A stretch of DNA of 64,000 nt from JADCRZ01 sp037718865. Lineage in GTDB: Bacteria > Bacteroidota > Bacteroidia > Chitinophagales > Chitinophagaceae. Below are positions 16,574-25,009 of this stretch, piece after piece. Location: assembly GCA_037718865.1 (NCBI GenBank), contig JBBJMP010000004.1, positions 186,001-250,000 of the forward strand, in the 5' to 3' direction. Numbering within the stretch: position 1 is the first letter of the stretch; every line of letters begins with the position of its first letter. Both the position numbers and the translations under genes were made by a program. Under the pieces are notes generated by a model. That model was not told the origin of the DNA. It saw only the letters and a list, made by a program, of their open reading frames with translations, and made no database searches.

Positions 16574-16690
16574 GTTCGGAGTTCAACATTTGAGGTTAAG
16601 GTTAGGGTGTGAAGTTTGGCATGTAGAGCTGGTTTTAAATGATGAATCAAAGGTCAAACTCCGAACCCTGAACCTTGAACTTCAAACTTC
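16574..16690. repeat. Word-repeat element running into the CPBP gene
   Basis: Words of the type gttcggagtt, gaggttaagg and gtgaagtttgg fill 16570-16620, and complementary-type words (aactccgaac, cctgaacctt, gaacttcaaacttc) fill 16655-16690. The segments 16574-16583 and 16657-16666 are perfect 10-bp reverse complements. The right arm overlaps the CPBP protease gene, whose stop codon is at 16654, so the last ten or so residues of that protein are encoded by the repeat. Confidence 0.6.
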
Positions 16691-17538
16691 TTTCTGTAAA
16701 TCCATGCCAGTATCAAAACAGTGCTGAGAGAAAGCAGCCCAGCGATCATGGATCCCTCAAAGCCGAATTCTCCCCCGGTAAGTATCGGATTGCCGGTAAG
16801 TTCCTGTTGAAGCAAACTCTCGAGAGTTAACCCGCTTACTTTATATCCAAGGATGGGACCCTCGTAAAAATTCCAGCTGAAATGAAGTAAGATGGCAAAC
16901 CATAAATTCTTTGTAAAAATATAATTGATGCCAAGCATTAAGCCGGATAAGAAAATATTAAGCAGGGCAAGAAGACTGATATCGGGGTTGCTGAGGTGAA
17001 ACAGCGTAAACAACAGGGAAGAGATTATCAAGGCCGTCCACTTGTTCATGGATTGCAATAGATTGTTCAGGATATAACCCCGGAATACCAGCTCCTCTGC
17101 AAATGCTACCAGGGCCATCAAAATCAAATTTAAAAAAAGCTGCTTTGCATCGAAGCTGATCCCTGTCCATTGAAGATTTTTACTGGCGATGAGAAAGAAA
17201 GAACCAATGCCCAATAAAAAAAGACCCAGAAAAAAGCCCGTTGCCGCATGATAATGGTAACCGTTAAAATCCAATCCCAGGCTGATAAGCGTGTGTTTAT
17301 CAATAAACTTCCTAAAAAGAAATACAGTACCTGCTGAGGCGAGGAAAGTTATTAGTAAAGAGAAGAGCACCAACTGCTGTTTTGTAACGCCAGGATCGGC
17401 CGTTGCGTTGCTTCCTGGGTTTAATCCATATACAATAGCATTTCCTGCCCGCGTCATTATAACGGTTGCTGTCACCAGAACGATTACAAAGATCAGAACC
17501 CTTAACCATCCCTGTTTGATGAGCGGTTGCATTTGCAT
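16654..17538 (-). CDS. CPBP family intramembrane metalloprotease (CAAX protease-like)
   Basis: This is a polytopic membrane protein of 294 residues with about eight hydrophobic helices. The ABI/CPBP motifs are clear: EELVFRGYIL (motif 1, Glu-Glu and Arg), HLSN (motif 2 His) and a late H-x3-N (HFSWNFYEG) supplying the remaining metal-site residues. Members cleave or process membrane peptides, but the substrate cannot be inferred. The last residues (FEVQGSGFGV) come from the word repeat downstream and are probably an unstructured, lineage-specific tail. Confidence 0.85.
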   Translation of the reverse strand: MQMQPLIKQGWLRVLIFVIVLVTATVIMTRAGNAIVYGLNPGSNATADPGVTKQQLVLFSLLITFLASAGTVFLFRKFIDKHTLISLGLDFNGYHYHAATGFFLGLFLLGIGSFFLIASKNLQWTGISFDAKQLFLNLILMALVAFAEELVFRGYILNNLLQSMNKWTALIISSLLFTLFHLSNPDISLLALLNIFLSGLMLGINYIFTKNLWFAILLHFSWNFYEGPILGYKVSGLTLESLLQQELTGNPILTGGEFGFEGSMIAGLLSLSTVLILAWIYRKKFEVQGSGFGV

Positions 17539-17676
17539 GATACTGTAAAAATATAAGCTGTTTTGGAAAGTTGCCGAACTTTATAAAAGTTTGTATAATT
17601 ACCGGTTCGGCCAGCAGGGATTTAGTTAGTCGGCAGACACGTTGCGCACAGACCAGGGTAATTTAAAATAAAATGC

Positions 17677-18924
17677 ATGTTCAATCAATACTTCTTTACA
17701 GCGGCAGAACGGTTTATGCGATATGTGCAGATTGATACGCAGTCTGACCCGCAATCGTATACGTTTCCAACAACGGAAAAACAGAAAGATCTATCCCGTA
17801 TGCTGGTCAATGAATTAAAACACATGGGCATCCGGAATACGGAAATGGATGAGTTCGGCTATGTGTTTGCCACTATTCCCGGCAATACTGCTAAAAAGGT
17901 TCCGGTAATATGTTTTTGCAGTCACGTTGACACCGCGCCGGATTGCAGTGGCAGCAATGTAAGGCCCATCTTACATAATAATTATGATGGAAAAGATATC
18001 ATACTTCCGGATAAAGATTCATCAGTTTTGCGATTGGCAGATTATCCTTACCTCAAAGAGCATCTTGGGCATAGTATCATAACTGCCAGTGGCGATACCC
18101 TGCTGGGTGCAGATGACAAGGCGGGGGTGGCCATCATTATGGACCTTGCCAATTATTATATTACTCATCCGCACCTCAAACACGGAGACATAAAGATCTT
18201 GTTTACGCCTGATGAAGAGGTGGGAAAAGGAACGGCTAAACTTGATCTCCGGAAGCTGGGCGCCGACTTCGCGTATACACTCGATGGGGGAGAAGCGGGG
18301 AGCCTGGAAGACGAGACATTCAGTGCAGATGGCGTTGTCATTACTGTTCATGGGGTGATTGCACATCCTGGATATGCCAAGGGCAAAATGGTAAATGCGC
18401 TGAAGGTCGTTGGTGAAATCTTGAATGCCTTACCGAAAGACAAACTATCGCCCGAATCAACCGAAGGGCGTGAAGGCTTTGTTCACCCGGTTCGTATGGA
18501 AGGAATGTCTGAAACAGCCACTGTTGAATTTATTATCCGCTCGTTTGATGAAGCAGGACTACTGGAAAATGAAATTTATCTGAAAGGTCTTGCCGAAGAA
18601 GTGGTGAAAAAATATGCACCGGCTACCATGGAATTCAAGGTGTTTGAGCAATACCGGAATATGAAAAAAATACTGGATCAGTATCCATACGTTGTTGAGT
18701 ATGCAATGGAAGCCATACAGCGTTCAGGGCTTACCGTTAAAAGAGAAAGTATACGCGGGGGGACTGACGGGAGCCGGTTGAGTTATATGGGTTTGCCTTG
18801 TCCGAATATTTTCACCGGTATGCAGGCCATCCATTCGAGGCTGGAATGGATAGGCGTAAAAGACATGCAGAAGTCAGTAGAAACCCTGGTTCATCTGGGG
18901 ATGATATGGGAGGAGAGGAGTTAA
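17677..18924 (+). CDS. pepT: Peptidase T (tripeptide aminopeptidase)
   Basis: PepT is a cytosolic dizinc M20 peptidase that removes the N-terminal residue of tripeptides. The 415-residue protein, normal in length, keeps the metal-binding blocks: H and D in CFCSHVDTAPD, D in LGADDKAGVA, the catalytic Glu pair in PDEEVGKG, D in YTLDGGEAG and the last His in GMQAIHSRLEW. The RGGTDGSRLSYMGLPCPN block is also intact. It is transcribed alone, with 127 bases to the next gene. Confidence 0.94.
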   Translation: MFNQYFFTAAERFMRYVQIDTQSDPQSYTFPTTEKQKDLSRMLVNELKHMGIRNTEMDEFGYVFATIPGNTAKKVPVICFCSHVDTAPDCSGSNVRPILHNNYDGKDIILPDKDSSVLRLADYPYLKEHLGHSIITASGDTLLGADDKAGVAIIMDLANYYITHPHLKHGDIKILFTPDEEVGKGTAKLDLRKLGADFAYTLDGGEAGSLEDETFSADGVVITVHGVIAHPGYAKGKMVNALKVVGEILNALPKDKLSPESTEGREGFVHPVRMEGMSETATVEFIIRSFDEAGLLENEIYLKGLAEEVVKKYAPATMEFKVFEQYRNMKKILDQYPYVVEYAMEAIQRSGLTVKRESIRGGTDGSRLSYMGLPCPNIFTGMQAIHSRLEWIGVKDMQKSVETLVHLGMIWEERS

Positions 18925-19051
18925 TGACGTCGGCTCTATAGTTGTTTTTATATGTTATGAATATACATTATGTTTCTGGCCTTCACTTATCAACCAGAAG
19001 CTTCGTTTGCTTAGCTCAAAATCACTATCTTGAGCGCTTAAACAATTTGTT

Positions 19052-19984
19052 ATGGATCTTATATTTTCTTACTGGTGGGTGATTCTTCTCGTTATCCTTA
19101 TTTTTAGCGGGCTCGTAACTGTAAACCAGGGCACTATAGCGGTGGTTACCATGTTTGGTAAATACCAGCGGATCCTTCGCCCGGGATTGAATTTTAAAAT
19201 TCCACTCATCGAACAGATCTATAAAAGGGTCTCTATTCAGAACCGGTCGGTGGAGCTGGAGTTTCAGGCCATTACCGTAGACCAGGCAAACGTATATTTT
19301 AAAAGCATGCTTCTTTTTGCGGTTCAGAACGCAGAAGAAGAAACTATAAAAAGAGTAGCCTTTAAGTTCATCAGTGAAAAGGACCTCATGCAGTCGCTGG
19401 TCCGGACAGTTGAAGGCTCTATCAGGGCTTTCGTGGCTTCAAAAAAGCAGGCTGAAATATTAACCCTACGCAGGGAGATTGTTGAGTTTGTGAAGCTGCA
19501 AATCGATGCAGCGCTGGAAGATTGGGGCTACCATTTATTAGACCTGCAGATCAACGACATTACCTTTGACAAAGCCATTATAGAAAGCATGAGCAGGGTA
19601 GTGGCAAGTAATAACCTGAAAGCGGCTGCTGAAAACGAGGGTCAGGCCTTGCTGATTACCAAGACCAAAGCCGCAGAGGCGGAAGGCAATTCAATCAAGA
19701 TAGCGGCTACGGCAGAACGGGAAGCGGCCATGCTGCGCGGACAAGGAGTCGCTCTTTTCCGTGCAGAGGTAGCTAAGGGTATGAGCCAGGCTGCCGAAGA
19801 AATGAAACAGGCCAACCTCGACACCAATGTGATCTTATTTAGTATGTGGACCGAAGCCATCAAAAATTTTGCGGAATATGGGAAGGGCAATGTCATCTTC
19901 CTGGACGGCAGCAGCGAAGGCATGCAGAAAACCATGAACCAGATCATGGGAATGATGCAGATGAAACAACCGCAGGGTCAATAA
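19052..19984 (+). CDS. SPFH/band 7 domain protein (stomatin/prohibitin-like)
   Basis: This membrane-anchored scaffold protein has an N-terminal transmembrane segment (residues 3-25) and then the SPFH domain (QGTIAVVTMFGKYQRILRPGLNFKIPLIE onwards). A long Ala/Glu-rich coiled-coil-like region at about 185-265 leads to a Met/Gln-rich end. Family members form oligomers in membrane microdomains and often modulate proteases, though no NfeD or FtsH partner is adjacent. The length of 310 residues is normal for the slipin/HflC-like group. Confidence 0.82.
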   Translation: MDLIFSYWWVILLVILIFSGLVTVNQGTIAVVTMFGKYQRILRPGLNFKIPLIEQIYKRVSIQNRSVELEFQAITVDQANVYFKSMLLFAVQNAEEETIKRVAFKFISEKDLMQSLVRTVEGSIRAFVASKKQAEILTLRREIVEFVKLQIDAALEDWGYHLLDLQINDITFDKAIIESMSRVVASNNLKAAAENEGQALLITKTKAAEAEGNSIKIAATAEREAAMLRGQGVALFRAEVAKGMSQAAEEMKQANLDTNVILFSMWTEAIKNFAEYGKGNVIFLDGSSEGMQKTMNQIMGMMQMKQPQGQ

Positions 19985-20025
19985 AGATTGGGAAAAGCTA
20001 ACCTTTCGGTCTAATTCTTTGTGTT

Positions 20026-20056
20026 CTTCTTTGTGGTTAAAAAAACCACAAAGAAG
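20026..20056. repeat. Perfect 13-bp inverted repeat (ctttgtgg words)
   Basis: The arm cttctttgtggtt (20026-20038) and its exact reverse complement (20044-20056) are separated by five A residues. Flanking words (ctttgtgttcttc before, aagcacataaaagagcaca after) continue the same theme. The position 40 bases after the SPFH stop codon fits a transcript end, though no T-run follows. It belongs to the word-repeat group. Confidence 0.65.
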
Positions 20057-20228
20057 CACATAAAAGAGCACAAAAATCATTCACAAAGGTTTACTATATT
20101 GTCATTGGCTGCGAATGTCTGTCTTTCCTTAAGAATTGTTAATACCAGTAAACAAAATGTTTTTCGGAAAATAATACACATTATTTTCACGTTTGTCTTA
20201 CCTGCAGGGTATGAAAATATTTTCTTAC

Positions 20229-20236
20229 TAGTTTTG
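20229..20236 (+). promoter_or_regulatory. Candidate -7 box (TAGTTTTG) for the exbB gene
   Basis: TAGTTTTG matches the Bacteroidota TAnnTTTG box and lies 17 bases before the ATG. No TTTG box occurs at the expected distance upstream (the nearest is 33 bases away), so this is a partial promoter match. Confidence 0.4.
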
Positions 20237-20253
20237 CTCTAAATTAATCCTGG

Positions 20254-20961
20254 ATGAATCTGACTTTACTTCAAATCGGTGATACCGCACAGCAACTGAC
20301 AGACAGTACGGCAAATGCACTTAATGCGATTACCACCGATGCCCACATGAATATACTTGACCTGTTGTACAATGGCGGTGTGCTGATGATCCCGCTGGCG
20401 CTTTTGCTGGTTCTGGCTATCTTCTTTTTCTTTGAACGCTGGATAGCTATTAAGAATGCCGGTAATGTAGACCCTAATTTCATGAACATCGTTCGTGACA
20501 ATGTAACTTCCGGTAATGTGGCAGCGGCTCGTTCGCTGGCTAAAAACACCAATAACTCTGTGGCAAAAATGATCGACAAGGGTTTGCAGCGTATAGGCAA
20601 ACCGATTGATGCTATTGAGAAAAGCATGGAGAATGTAGGCAAGCTGGAAGTTTATAAGATGGAACGAAACCTCTCTGTGCTGTCATTAGTGTATGGCATT
20701 GCGCCTATGTTCGGATTTCTTGGAACCATTTTCGGTATGTTACAGCTGTTCTACAATATCAATGCAACCGGTGAGTTTACCCCTGCGGCCATTGCCGGTG
20801 GTATTTATACAAAAATGATCACTTCAGCAACAGGATTGATTATCGGTTTGCTTGCTTATGTGGCTTTTACTTTTCTGAATTCGCAGATCACTAAAATGGT
20901 CAATAAAATGGAAGTGGCGAGTGCCGAGTTTATCGATATTCTGCAGGAACCGACCAGATAA
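20254..20961 (+). CDS. MotA/TolQ/ExbB proton channel family protein
   Basis: This is the inner-membrane proton channel subunit of a TonB-ExbB-ExbD or Tol system that energises outer-membrane transport. In 235 residues it has an N-terminal periplasmic stretch, a first helix near residues 43-65, a cytosolic loop with the ExbB signature (GNVAAARSLAKNTNNSVAKMIDKGLQRIG), and two later helices including VYGIAPMFGFLGTIFGMLQLF and the Thr-rich proton-path helix ITSATGLIIGLLAYVAF. An ExbD gene follows 48 bases downstream. Confidence 0.92.
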   Translation: MNLTLLQIGDTAQQLTDSTANALNAITTDAHMNILDLLYNGGVLMIPLALLLVLAIFFFFERWIAIKNAGNVDPNFMNIVRDNVTSGNVAAARSLAKNTNNSVAKMIDKGLQRIGKPIDAIEKSMENVGKLEVYKMERNLSVLSLVYGIAPMFGFLGTIFGMLQLFYNINATGEFTPAAIAGGIYTKMITSATGLIIGLLAYVAFTFLNSQITKMVNKMEVASAEFIDILQEPTR

Positions 20962-21009
20962 GCTTCTGGAAGGTTCGTAGTTTGAAGTCGATTTTAATAA
21001 ATTGTTAGT

Positions 21010-21414
21010 ATGAATTTAAGGTCAAGAATAAGGTCTCATCCTGAATTGCACGCCGGGGCGTTGAACGATATTTTATTCATCCTGTTGTTCTTTTTTCTTA
21101 TTGTATCAACATTAGCGAATCCGAACGTTGTGAAATTATCACAGCCCAAATCAAAAAGCGATACCAAGGCAAAACAAACTGTAGTGGTCTCGATCGATGC
21201 CACCAACCAGTTCTTTGTTGGCACCGCCAAAGTAAGTCTGGATGAATTGCGCCTAAAATTACAGCCCGTACTTGCTAAAGAAACGGATCAACCCACCGTG
21301 GTTATTAATGCAGATAAAAAAGTGCCGGTTGAAAATATTGTTGCCGTAATGCGGGTGGCCCGTGACCTTGGCGCAAAAACCGTTTTAGCTGTTGACAAAA
21401 GTGGTCTGAAATAA
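21010..21414 (+). CDS. ExbD/TolR family protein
   Basis: This partner of the ExbB channel has 134 residues and one transmembrane helix near the N-terminus containing the essential membrane aspartate (LNDILFILLFFFLI). It is followed by a periplasmic domain with the closing fold VENIVAVMRVARDLGAKTVLAVD typical of ExbD. Only one ExbD gene is present here, whereas many Bacteroidota clusters have two plus a TonB gene. The pair is probably one transcript with the exbB-like gene. Confidence 0.9.
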   Translation: MNLRSRIRSHPELHAGALNDILFILLFFFLIVSTLANPNVVKLSQPKSKSDTKAKQTVVVSIDATNQFFVGTAKVSLDELRLKLQPVLAKETDQPTVVINADKKVPVENIVAVMRVARDLGAKTVLAVDKSGLK

Positions 21415-21419
21415 GGGAG

Positions 21420-21725
21420 TCATTTCTTTTTGACTACTCCCGTCAGGGTATAATGACGCATCTCCTGGATATGACTGAAAAACGGTTTTACGAGGGCAAA
21501 GAACGGAGGAAAATACTTGCTTTTGCGGAACCCGTTCATATGGTCACTTGATGAAGTCCATTCAATTCTGAGCATAAAAACGCCGGTTTCTTCCTCGCAT
21601 TCCGTTAATTCATAACCAAGGCAGTGCATGGATGCATCCAATTCGGCAGCCGCCTGTGCGTAGGCTGCAATGAATGCGGACCTGTTATCCGCATCTAGCT
21701 TGTACCGGATATATTCAACTATCAT
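21420..21725 (-). CDS. Antibiotic biosynthesis monooxygenase (ABM) domain protein
   Basis: This small 101-residue protein has the dimeric alpha/beta ABM fold. The N-terminal strand MIVEYIRYKLD leads to a helix (FIAAYAQAAAELDA), then CLGYELTECEEETGVFMLRIEWTS and the HMNGFRKSKYFPPFF block. Members include quinol monooxygenases and uncharacterised stress proteins, and no cofactor is required. The gene is convergent with the ExbD gene, with only five bases between the stops. The fold call is good; the reaction is unknown. Confidence 0.75.
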   Translation of the reverse strand: MIVEYIRYKLDADNRSAFIAAYAQAAAELDASMHCLGYELTECEEETGVFMLRIEWTSSSDHMNGFRKSKYFPPFFALVKPFFSHIQEMRHYTLTGVVKKK

Positions 21726-21777
21726 AATAATGTTTTAAAATGATGATTCAACGTTTACGTTTTAAAAGTAACTCATT

Positions 21778-22665
21778 TTAAATGCTGCGCTGCAATGTTG
21801 CCTTTATCATCCGATCCTTACCCTGCAGGTCCTTTTTCAATACTGTGTTGCGAAAATCTTTTTTAGTAAAAACAGCAGCCACTTCCCTTCCTGATTCCTC
21901 ATTAATTTCAACATAAACACCTCCTGTTTTGCTAAGATGCGTTTTTGCGAAATCGGCCAGCGCATCATAAAATACCAGAGGAGCTTCATCAGGTACGAAT
22001 AGCGCGAGCTTCGGCTCAAATTCCACTACATTGGAATGCATTTTTCTTTTATCGTTCTGAGGAATATAAGGCGGGTTGCTAACCAGCATGTCAATGGCCG
22101 GCAACTCCTTTCTTTCTGAATCAGTCAGGAAATCACATAAAATAAACGAAATTTCCGTGTTATGTTTGGTTGCGTTCCTGGCCGCCACAATTAATGCTTT
22201 CTCGCTCACGTCACACGCATATACAACCGCCCCGGGATATTTTTTTTTCAGGGCTATGGCGATACATCCGCTACCTGTTCCTATATCCAGTATCTTCAAT
22301 TTTTCCACATGGTTGGTGTTTTCACCAACCATACCTCGGACCTCCTGTACCACCCATTCAACCAGTTCTTCCGTCTCCGGCCTTGGAATCAGAACATATT
22401 CATCCACGTATAATTTTAACCCGCAGAACCAGGCTTCATTCAACACGTATTGTACGGGTTTATGACTGAGCAGTTCTTCGGTGTACCATCCTAGAAGTTG
22501 TTGTTTGTCAGGTGACAAGGGTACGTGTTTATTAACAACCCTGTCTATCCTTTTCCACTCCGTAATTTTTTCCATGACCAGGCCGGCGATATTCCTTGCT
22601 TCTCTTTCTTCATAAATGTGAAGGAGTTGAAAGGTCAACTGTTGCGTGGCCTGGTGGATGGTCAT
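21778..22665 (-). CDS. prmC: Peptide chain release factor N5-glutamine methyltransferase
   Basis: PrmC methylates the GGQ glutamine of release factors 1 and 2. The protein has an N-terminal helical domain (about 1-95), a substrate loop with PVQYVLNEAWFCGL, and IPRPETEELVEW. The SAM motif is ILDIGTGSGCIAIALKKKYP, and the diagnostic NPPY (LVSNPPYIPQNDK) is present. I use the ATG at 22665 (295 residues). The open frame continues to 22842 but that part crosses the promoter region and shows no homology. A good TTTG / TAnnTTTG promoter sits directly before this ATG. Confidence 0.94.
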   Translation of the reverse strand: MTIHQATQQLTFQLLHIYEEREARNIAGLVMEKITEWKRIDRVVNKHVPLSPDKQQLLGWYTEELLSHKPVQYVLNEAWFCGLKLYVDEYVLIPRPETEELVEWVVQEVRGMVGENTNHVEKLKILDIGTGSGCIAIALKKKYPGAVVYACDVSEKALIVAARNATKHNTEISFILCDFLTDSERKELPAIDMLVSNPPYIPQNDKRKMHSNVVEFEPKLALFVPDEAPLVFYDALADFAKTHLSKTGGVYVEINEESGREVAAVFTKKDFRNTVLKKDLQGKDRMIKATLQRSI

Positions 22666-22669
22666 GGTA

Positions 22670-22702
22670 CAAACATAAACCATAAACACAACGAATGCCA
22701 AA
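22670..22702 (-). promoter_or_regulatory. Promoter of prmC, near-leaderless
   Basis: On the minus strand TTTG (22702-22699) is followed after 21 bases by TATGTTTG (22677-22670), matching the Bacteroidota -33/-7 pattern. The ATG of prmC is at 22665, only 4 bases after the -7 box, so transcription would begin at or next to the start codon. This also supports choosing the short prmC start. Confidence 0.65.
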
Positions 22703-22807
22703 GCTAAAACAATGCACGCCTTAGACAATAAGCAGGTTTTGCCGGTTTTAAATTTGCGGGTTACGACATATCCGTTATTTTGTAGCCTCAATGAAAACAG
22801 TGGTCTT

Positions 22808-23863
22808 ATGACTAACGACTCGGCAATTATGCATCGCTGCATTGAACTGGCCGGACTGGCTGCGGGCTTTACTGCGCCTAATCCTATGGTCGGTGCCGTA
22901 TTGGTACATGAAGATAAAATTATTGGGGAGGGTTATCATCATGTTTACGGAGAGGCACATGCGGAGGTAAATTGTATCAAGGATGCCGAGGCCAGATATG
23001 GCCCGGGGCCAACATCCGGCATGTTAGCAAAAAGCACTTTATATGTTTCCCTGGAACCATGTGCCCATTTTGGAAAAACACCTCCCTGTGCGGACCTGAT
23101 CATAGAGAGAAATATCCCTGAGGTGGTGATTGGTTGCCGCGATCCGTTTGAAGAGGTCAATGGGAAGGGCACTGAAAAACTAAAGGCCGCAGGAATTCAG
23201 GTAAGATCAGGTGTTCTTGAGCAGGAATGCCAGATATTAAATAAGCGATTTTTTACTTTTCATACACGGCAGCGTCCCTTTATTATTCTAAAATGGGCTC
23301 AATCAGCTGATGGCAAGATAGCCGGGCATGATCGGGCAAGGTTTTATATCAGTAACGAGATCACTAACCGGTTGGTCCATAAATGGCGGAGCGAAGAAGC
23401 CGGGATCCTGGTGGGAACCCATACGGCCAGGGTTGATGATCCGTTGCTGACCAACCGATTGTGGACGGGAAAAAATCCGGTACGACTGGTGATCGATATG
23501 TTTTTACGCCTGCCTGCTTCATTGCAGGTTTTTAATGATTCAGCCAGGACGATCATTTTTAATGCTCTGAAGCATGAAGAAACTCCCCAACTTTTGTATT
23601 ACCAGGTAACCGGAGAAGGCTCACTTATCAACCAGATTGTTCATGCTTTGTTCAAGCTAAATATCCTGAGTATACTGGTAGAAGGAGGTGCTAACACCAT
23701 CCAGCAGTTTATTGATGAAGATCTATGGGATGAAATCAGAATTATTACTAATCAAACCCTGCAGATAGGGCATGGAATCGATGCTCCCCGATTGGGCAAA
23801 ACCAGCCTGGCAGGAATAACAAACTTAGGCTCGGATACCATAAGAATACTTGAAAAAGCGTAG
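22808..23863 (+). CDS. ribD: Bifunctional riboflavin biosynthesis deaminase/reductase
   Basis: RibD carries out the second and third steps of riboflavin synthesis. The N-terminal deaminase domain has TAPNPMVGAVLV, the zinc site HAEVNCI and the PCAHFGKTPPC block (about residues 20-100). The reductase domain (about 150-351) contains KWAQSADGKIAG, SEEAGILVGTHTARVDDPLLTNR and LVEGGANTIQQF. I start at ATG 22808 (351 residues) because the upstream frame from 22712 overlaps the divergent promoter region. It is divergent from prmC and followed by a hairpin-forming word repeat. Confidence 0.94.
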   Translation: MTNDSAIMHRCIELAGLAAGFTAPNPMVGAVLVHEDKIIGEGYHHVYGEAHAEVNCIKDAEARYGPGPTSGMLAKSTLYVSLEPCAHFGKTPPCADLIIERNIPEVVIGCRDPFEEVNGKGTEKLKAAGIQVRSGVLEQECQILNKRFFTFHTRQRPFIILKWAQSADGKIAGHDRARFYISNEITNRLVHKWRSEEAGILVGTHTARVDDPLLTNRLWTGKNPVRLVIDMFLRLPASLQVFNDSARTIIFNALKHEETPQLLYYQVTGEGSLINQIVHALFKLNILSILVEGGANTIQQFIDEDLWDEIRIITNQTLQIGHGIDAPRLGKTSLAGITNLGSDTIRILEKA

Positions 23864-23874
23864 AGGTGAAAAAA

Positions 23875-23948
23875 CAGATGTGCAGATGTGAGAATTTCAT
23901 GAAATAAGAAACTAATTAATATCTTTAATTTGCACATCTGCACATTTG
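23875..23948. repeat. Word-repeat inverted repeat (cagatgtgcagatgtg)
   Basis: Two 16-base arms (23875-23890 and 23933-23948) are reverse complements with a single C-to-T difference that still allows a G-U pair in RNA. They flank a 42-base AT-rich loop. The left arm starts 12 bases after the ribD stop codon, and the right arm ends 22 bases before the aldo/keto reductase ATG. It is one of the clearest hairpins of the word-repeat group. Confidence 0.65.
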
Positions 23949-23970
23949 CACATTTTCTAATTCTCCCGTT

Positions 23971-24957
23971 ATGCCATACTTACCTGATCCCCAACGTTAC
24001 GAATCTATGCAATACCGGCGCTGTGGCCGTAGTGGCTTGAAATTACCTGCCTTGTCGCTGGGCCTCTGGCATAATTTCGGACATGTAGACGTTTATGAAA
24101 ACTGTCGTGCCATCCTGCGTCTCGCTTTTGATAAAGGTATTACACATTTTGACCTTGCTAATAATTATGGTCCTCCACCAGGATCGGCAGAAGAAAATTT
24201 TGGGCGCATCATGAATACGGATTTTTCCGGATATCGCGATCAGCTTATCATTTCTTCGAAAGCAGGTTACCTGATGTGGGAAGGTCCTTATGGGGAATGG
24301 GGTTCTAAAAAATATATTGTTTCAAGCCTGGATCAAAGCCTGAAACGGATGAAGCTTGACTATGTGGATATTTTTTATCATCACCGCCCTGATCCGGATA
24401 CACCCCTGGAAGAGACCATGACGGCACTCGACCTCATCGTCCGGCAGGGTAAGGCTTTGTATGTCGGCATATCGAATTATAAGGCCGAAGAAGCGTACCA
24501 GGCTTTTAAGATCCTGAGGCAATTAGGTACGCCTTGCCTGATTCATCAGCCTAAGTATTCCATGTTCGAGCGCTGGGTGGAAGGTGGGCTGCTTGACGTG
24601 CTGGAAAATGAAGGGGTAGGATGCATTCCATTTTCACCACTTGCCCAAGGCTTATTAACTAACAAATACCTGGACGGCATTCCGCCGGATTCGCGGGTTT
24701 CCAAGCCGCACGGGTTTTTAAAAGAAAACCATCTTACCACCGAGACCTTGAGTAAAATTCAGCGACTTAATGCAATGGCCCTGGATCGGGGGCAGACACT
24801 GGCCCAGATGGCATTGGCCTGGCTGTTAAAAGACAACAGGATCACTTCAGTCCTGATCGGGGTCAGCAAACCAGAACAGCTGACCGATTCACTATTATGC
24901 CTGGCGAATACCGATTTCAGCGATGAAGAGCTGAACAAAATTGAAGAGATTTTATGA
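23971..24957 (+). CDS. Aldo/keto reductase (YghZ/GAP reductase-like)
   Basis: This NADPH-dependent aldehyde reductase has a TIM-barrel fold and 328 residues. The catalytic tetrad is visible: Asp in THFDLANNYG, Tyr in the same block, Lys in ISSKAGY and His in YHHRPDPDTP. The opening MQYRRCGRSGLKLPALSLGLWHNFG and the NADPH-binding SVLIGVSKPEQL match the YghZ-type (AKR14) subgroup, known from E. coli to reduce L-glyceraldehyde 3-phosphate and methylglyoxal. The actual substrate here is not established. Confidence 0.88.
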   Translation: MPYLPDPQRYESMQYRRCGRSGLKLPALSLGLWHNFGHVDVYENCRAILRLAFDKGITHFDLANNYGPPPGSAEENFGRIMNTDFSGYRDQLIISSKAGYLMWEGPYGEWGSKKYIVSSLDQSLKRMKLDYVDIFYHHRPDPDTPLEETMTALDLIVRQGKALYVGISNYKAEEAYQAFKILRQLGTPCLIHQPKYSMFERWVEGGLLDVLENEGVGCIPFSPLAQGLLTNKYLDGIPPDSRVSKPHGFLKENHLTTETLSKIQRLNAMALDRGQTLAQMALAWLLKDNRITSVLIGVSKPEQLTDSLLCLANTDFSDEELNKIEEIL

Positions 24958-25009
24958 AATGTCAGGCAGTCACTATAGCTCACCAGGCCTGGCCAGAAAC
25001 GGCCTGACT

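Noticed and set aside
21415..21441. Short inverted repeat gggagt / actccc at the convergent ExbD and ABM gene ends
   Set aside because: Only six pairs, and it overlaps coding sequence of the ABM gene.
22666..22842. N-terminal extension of prmC with a hydrophobic stretch
   Set aside because: The frame is open but crosses the prmC promoter and the ribD start region; the PrmC fold begins at the ATG at 22665.
24961..25008. Possible terminator between the aldo/keto reductase and amine oxidase genes (caggcc / ggcctg)
   Set aside because: Two alternative short stems are possible and no T-run follows, so I left it out of the feature list.
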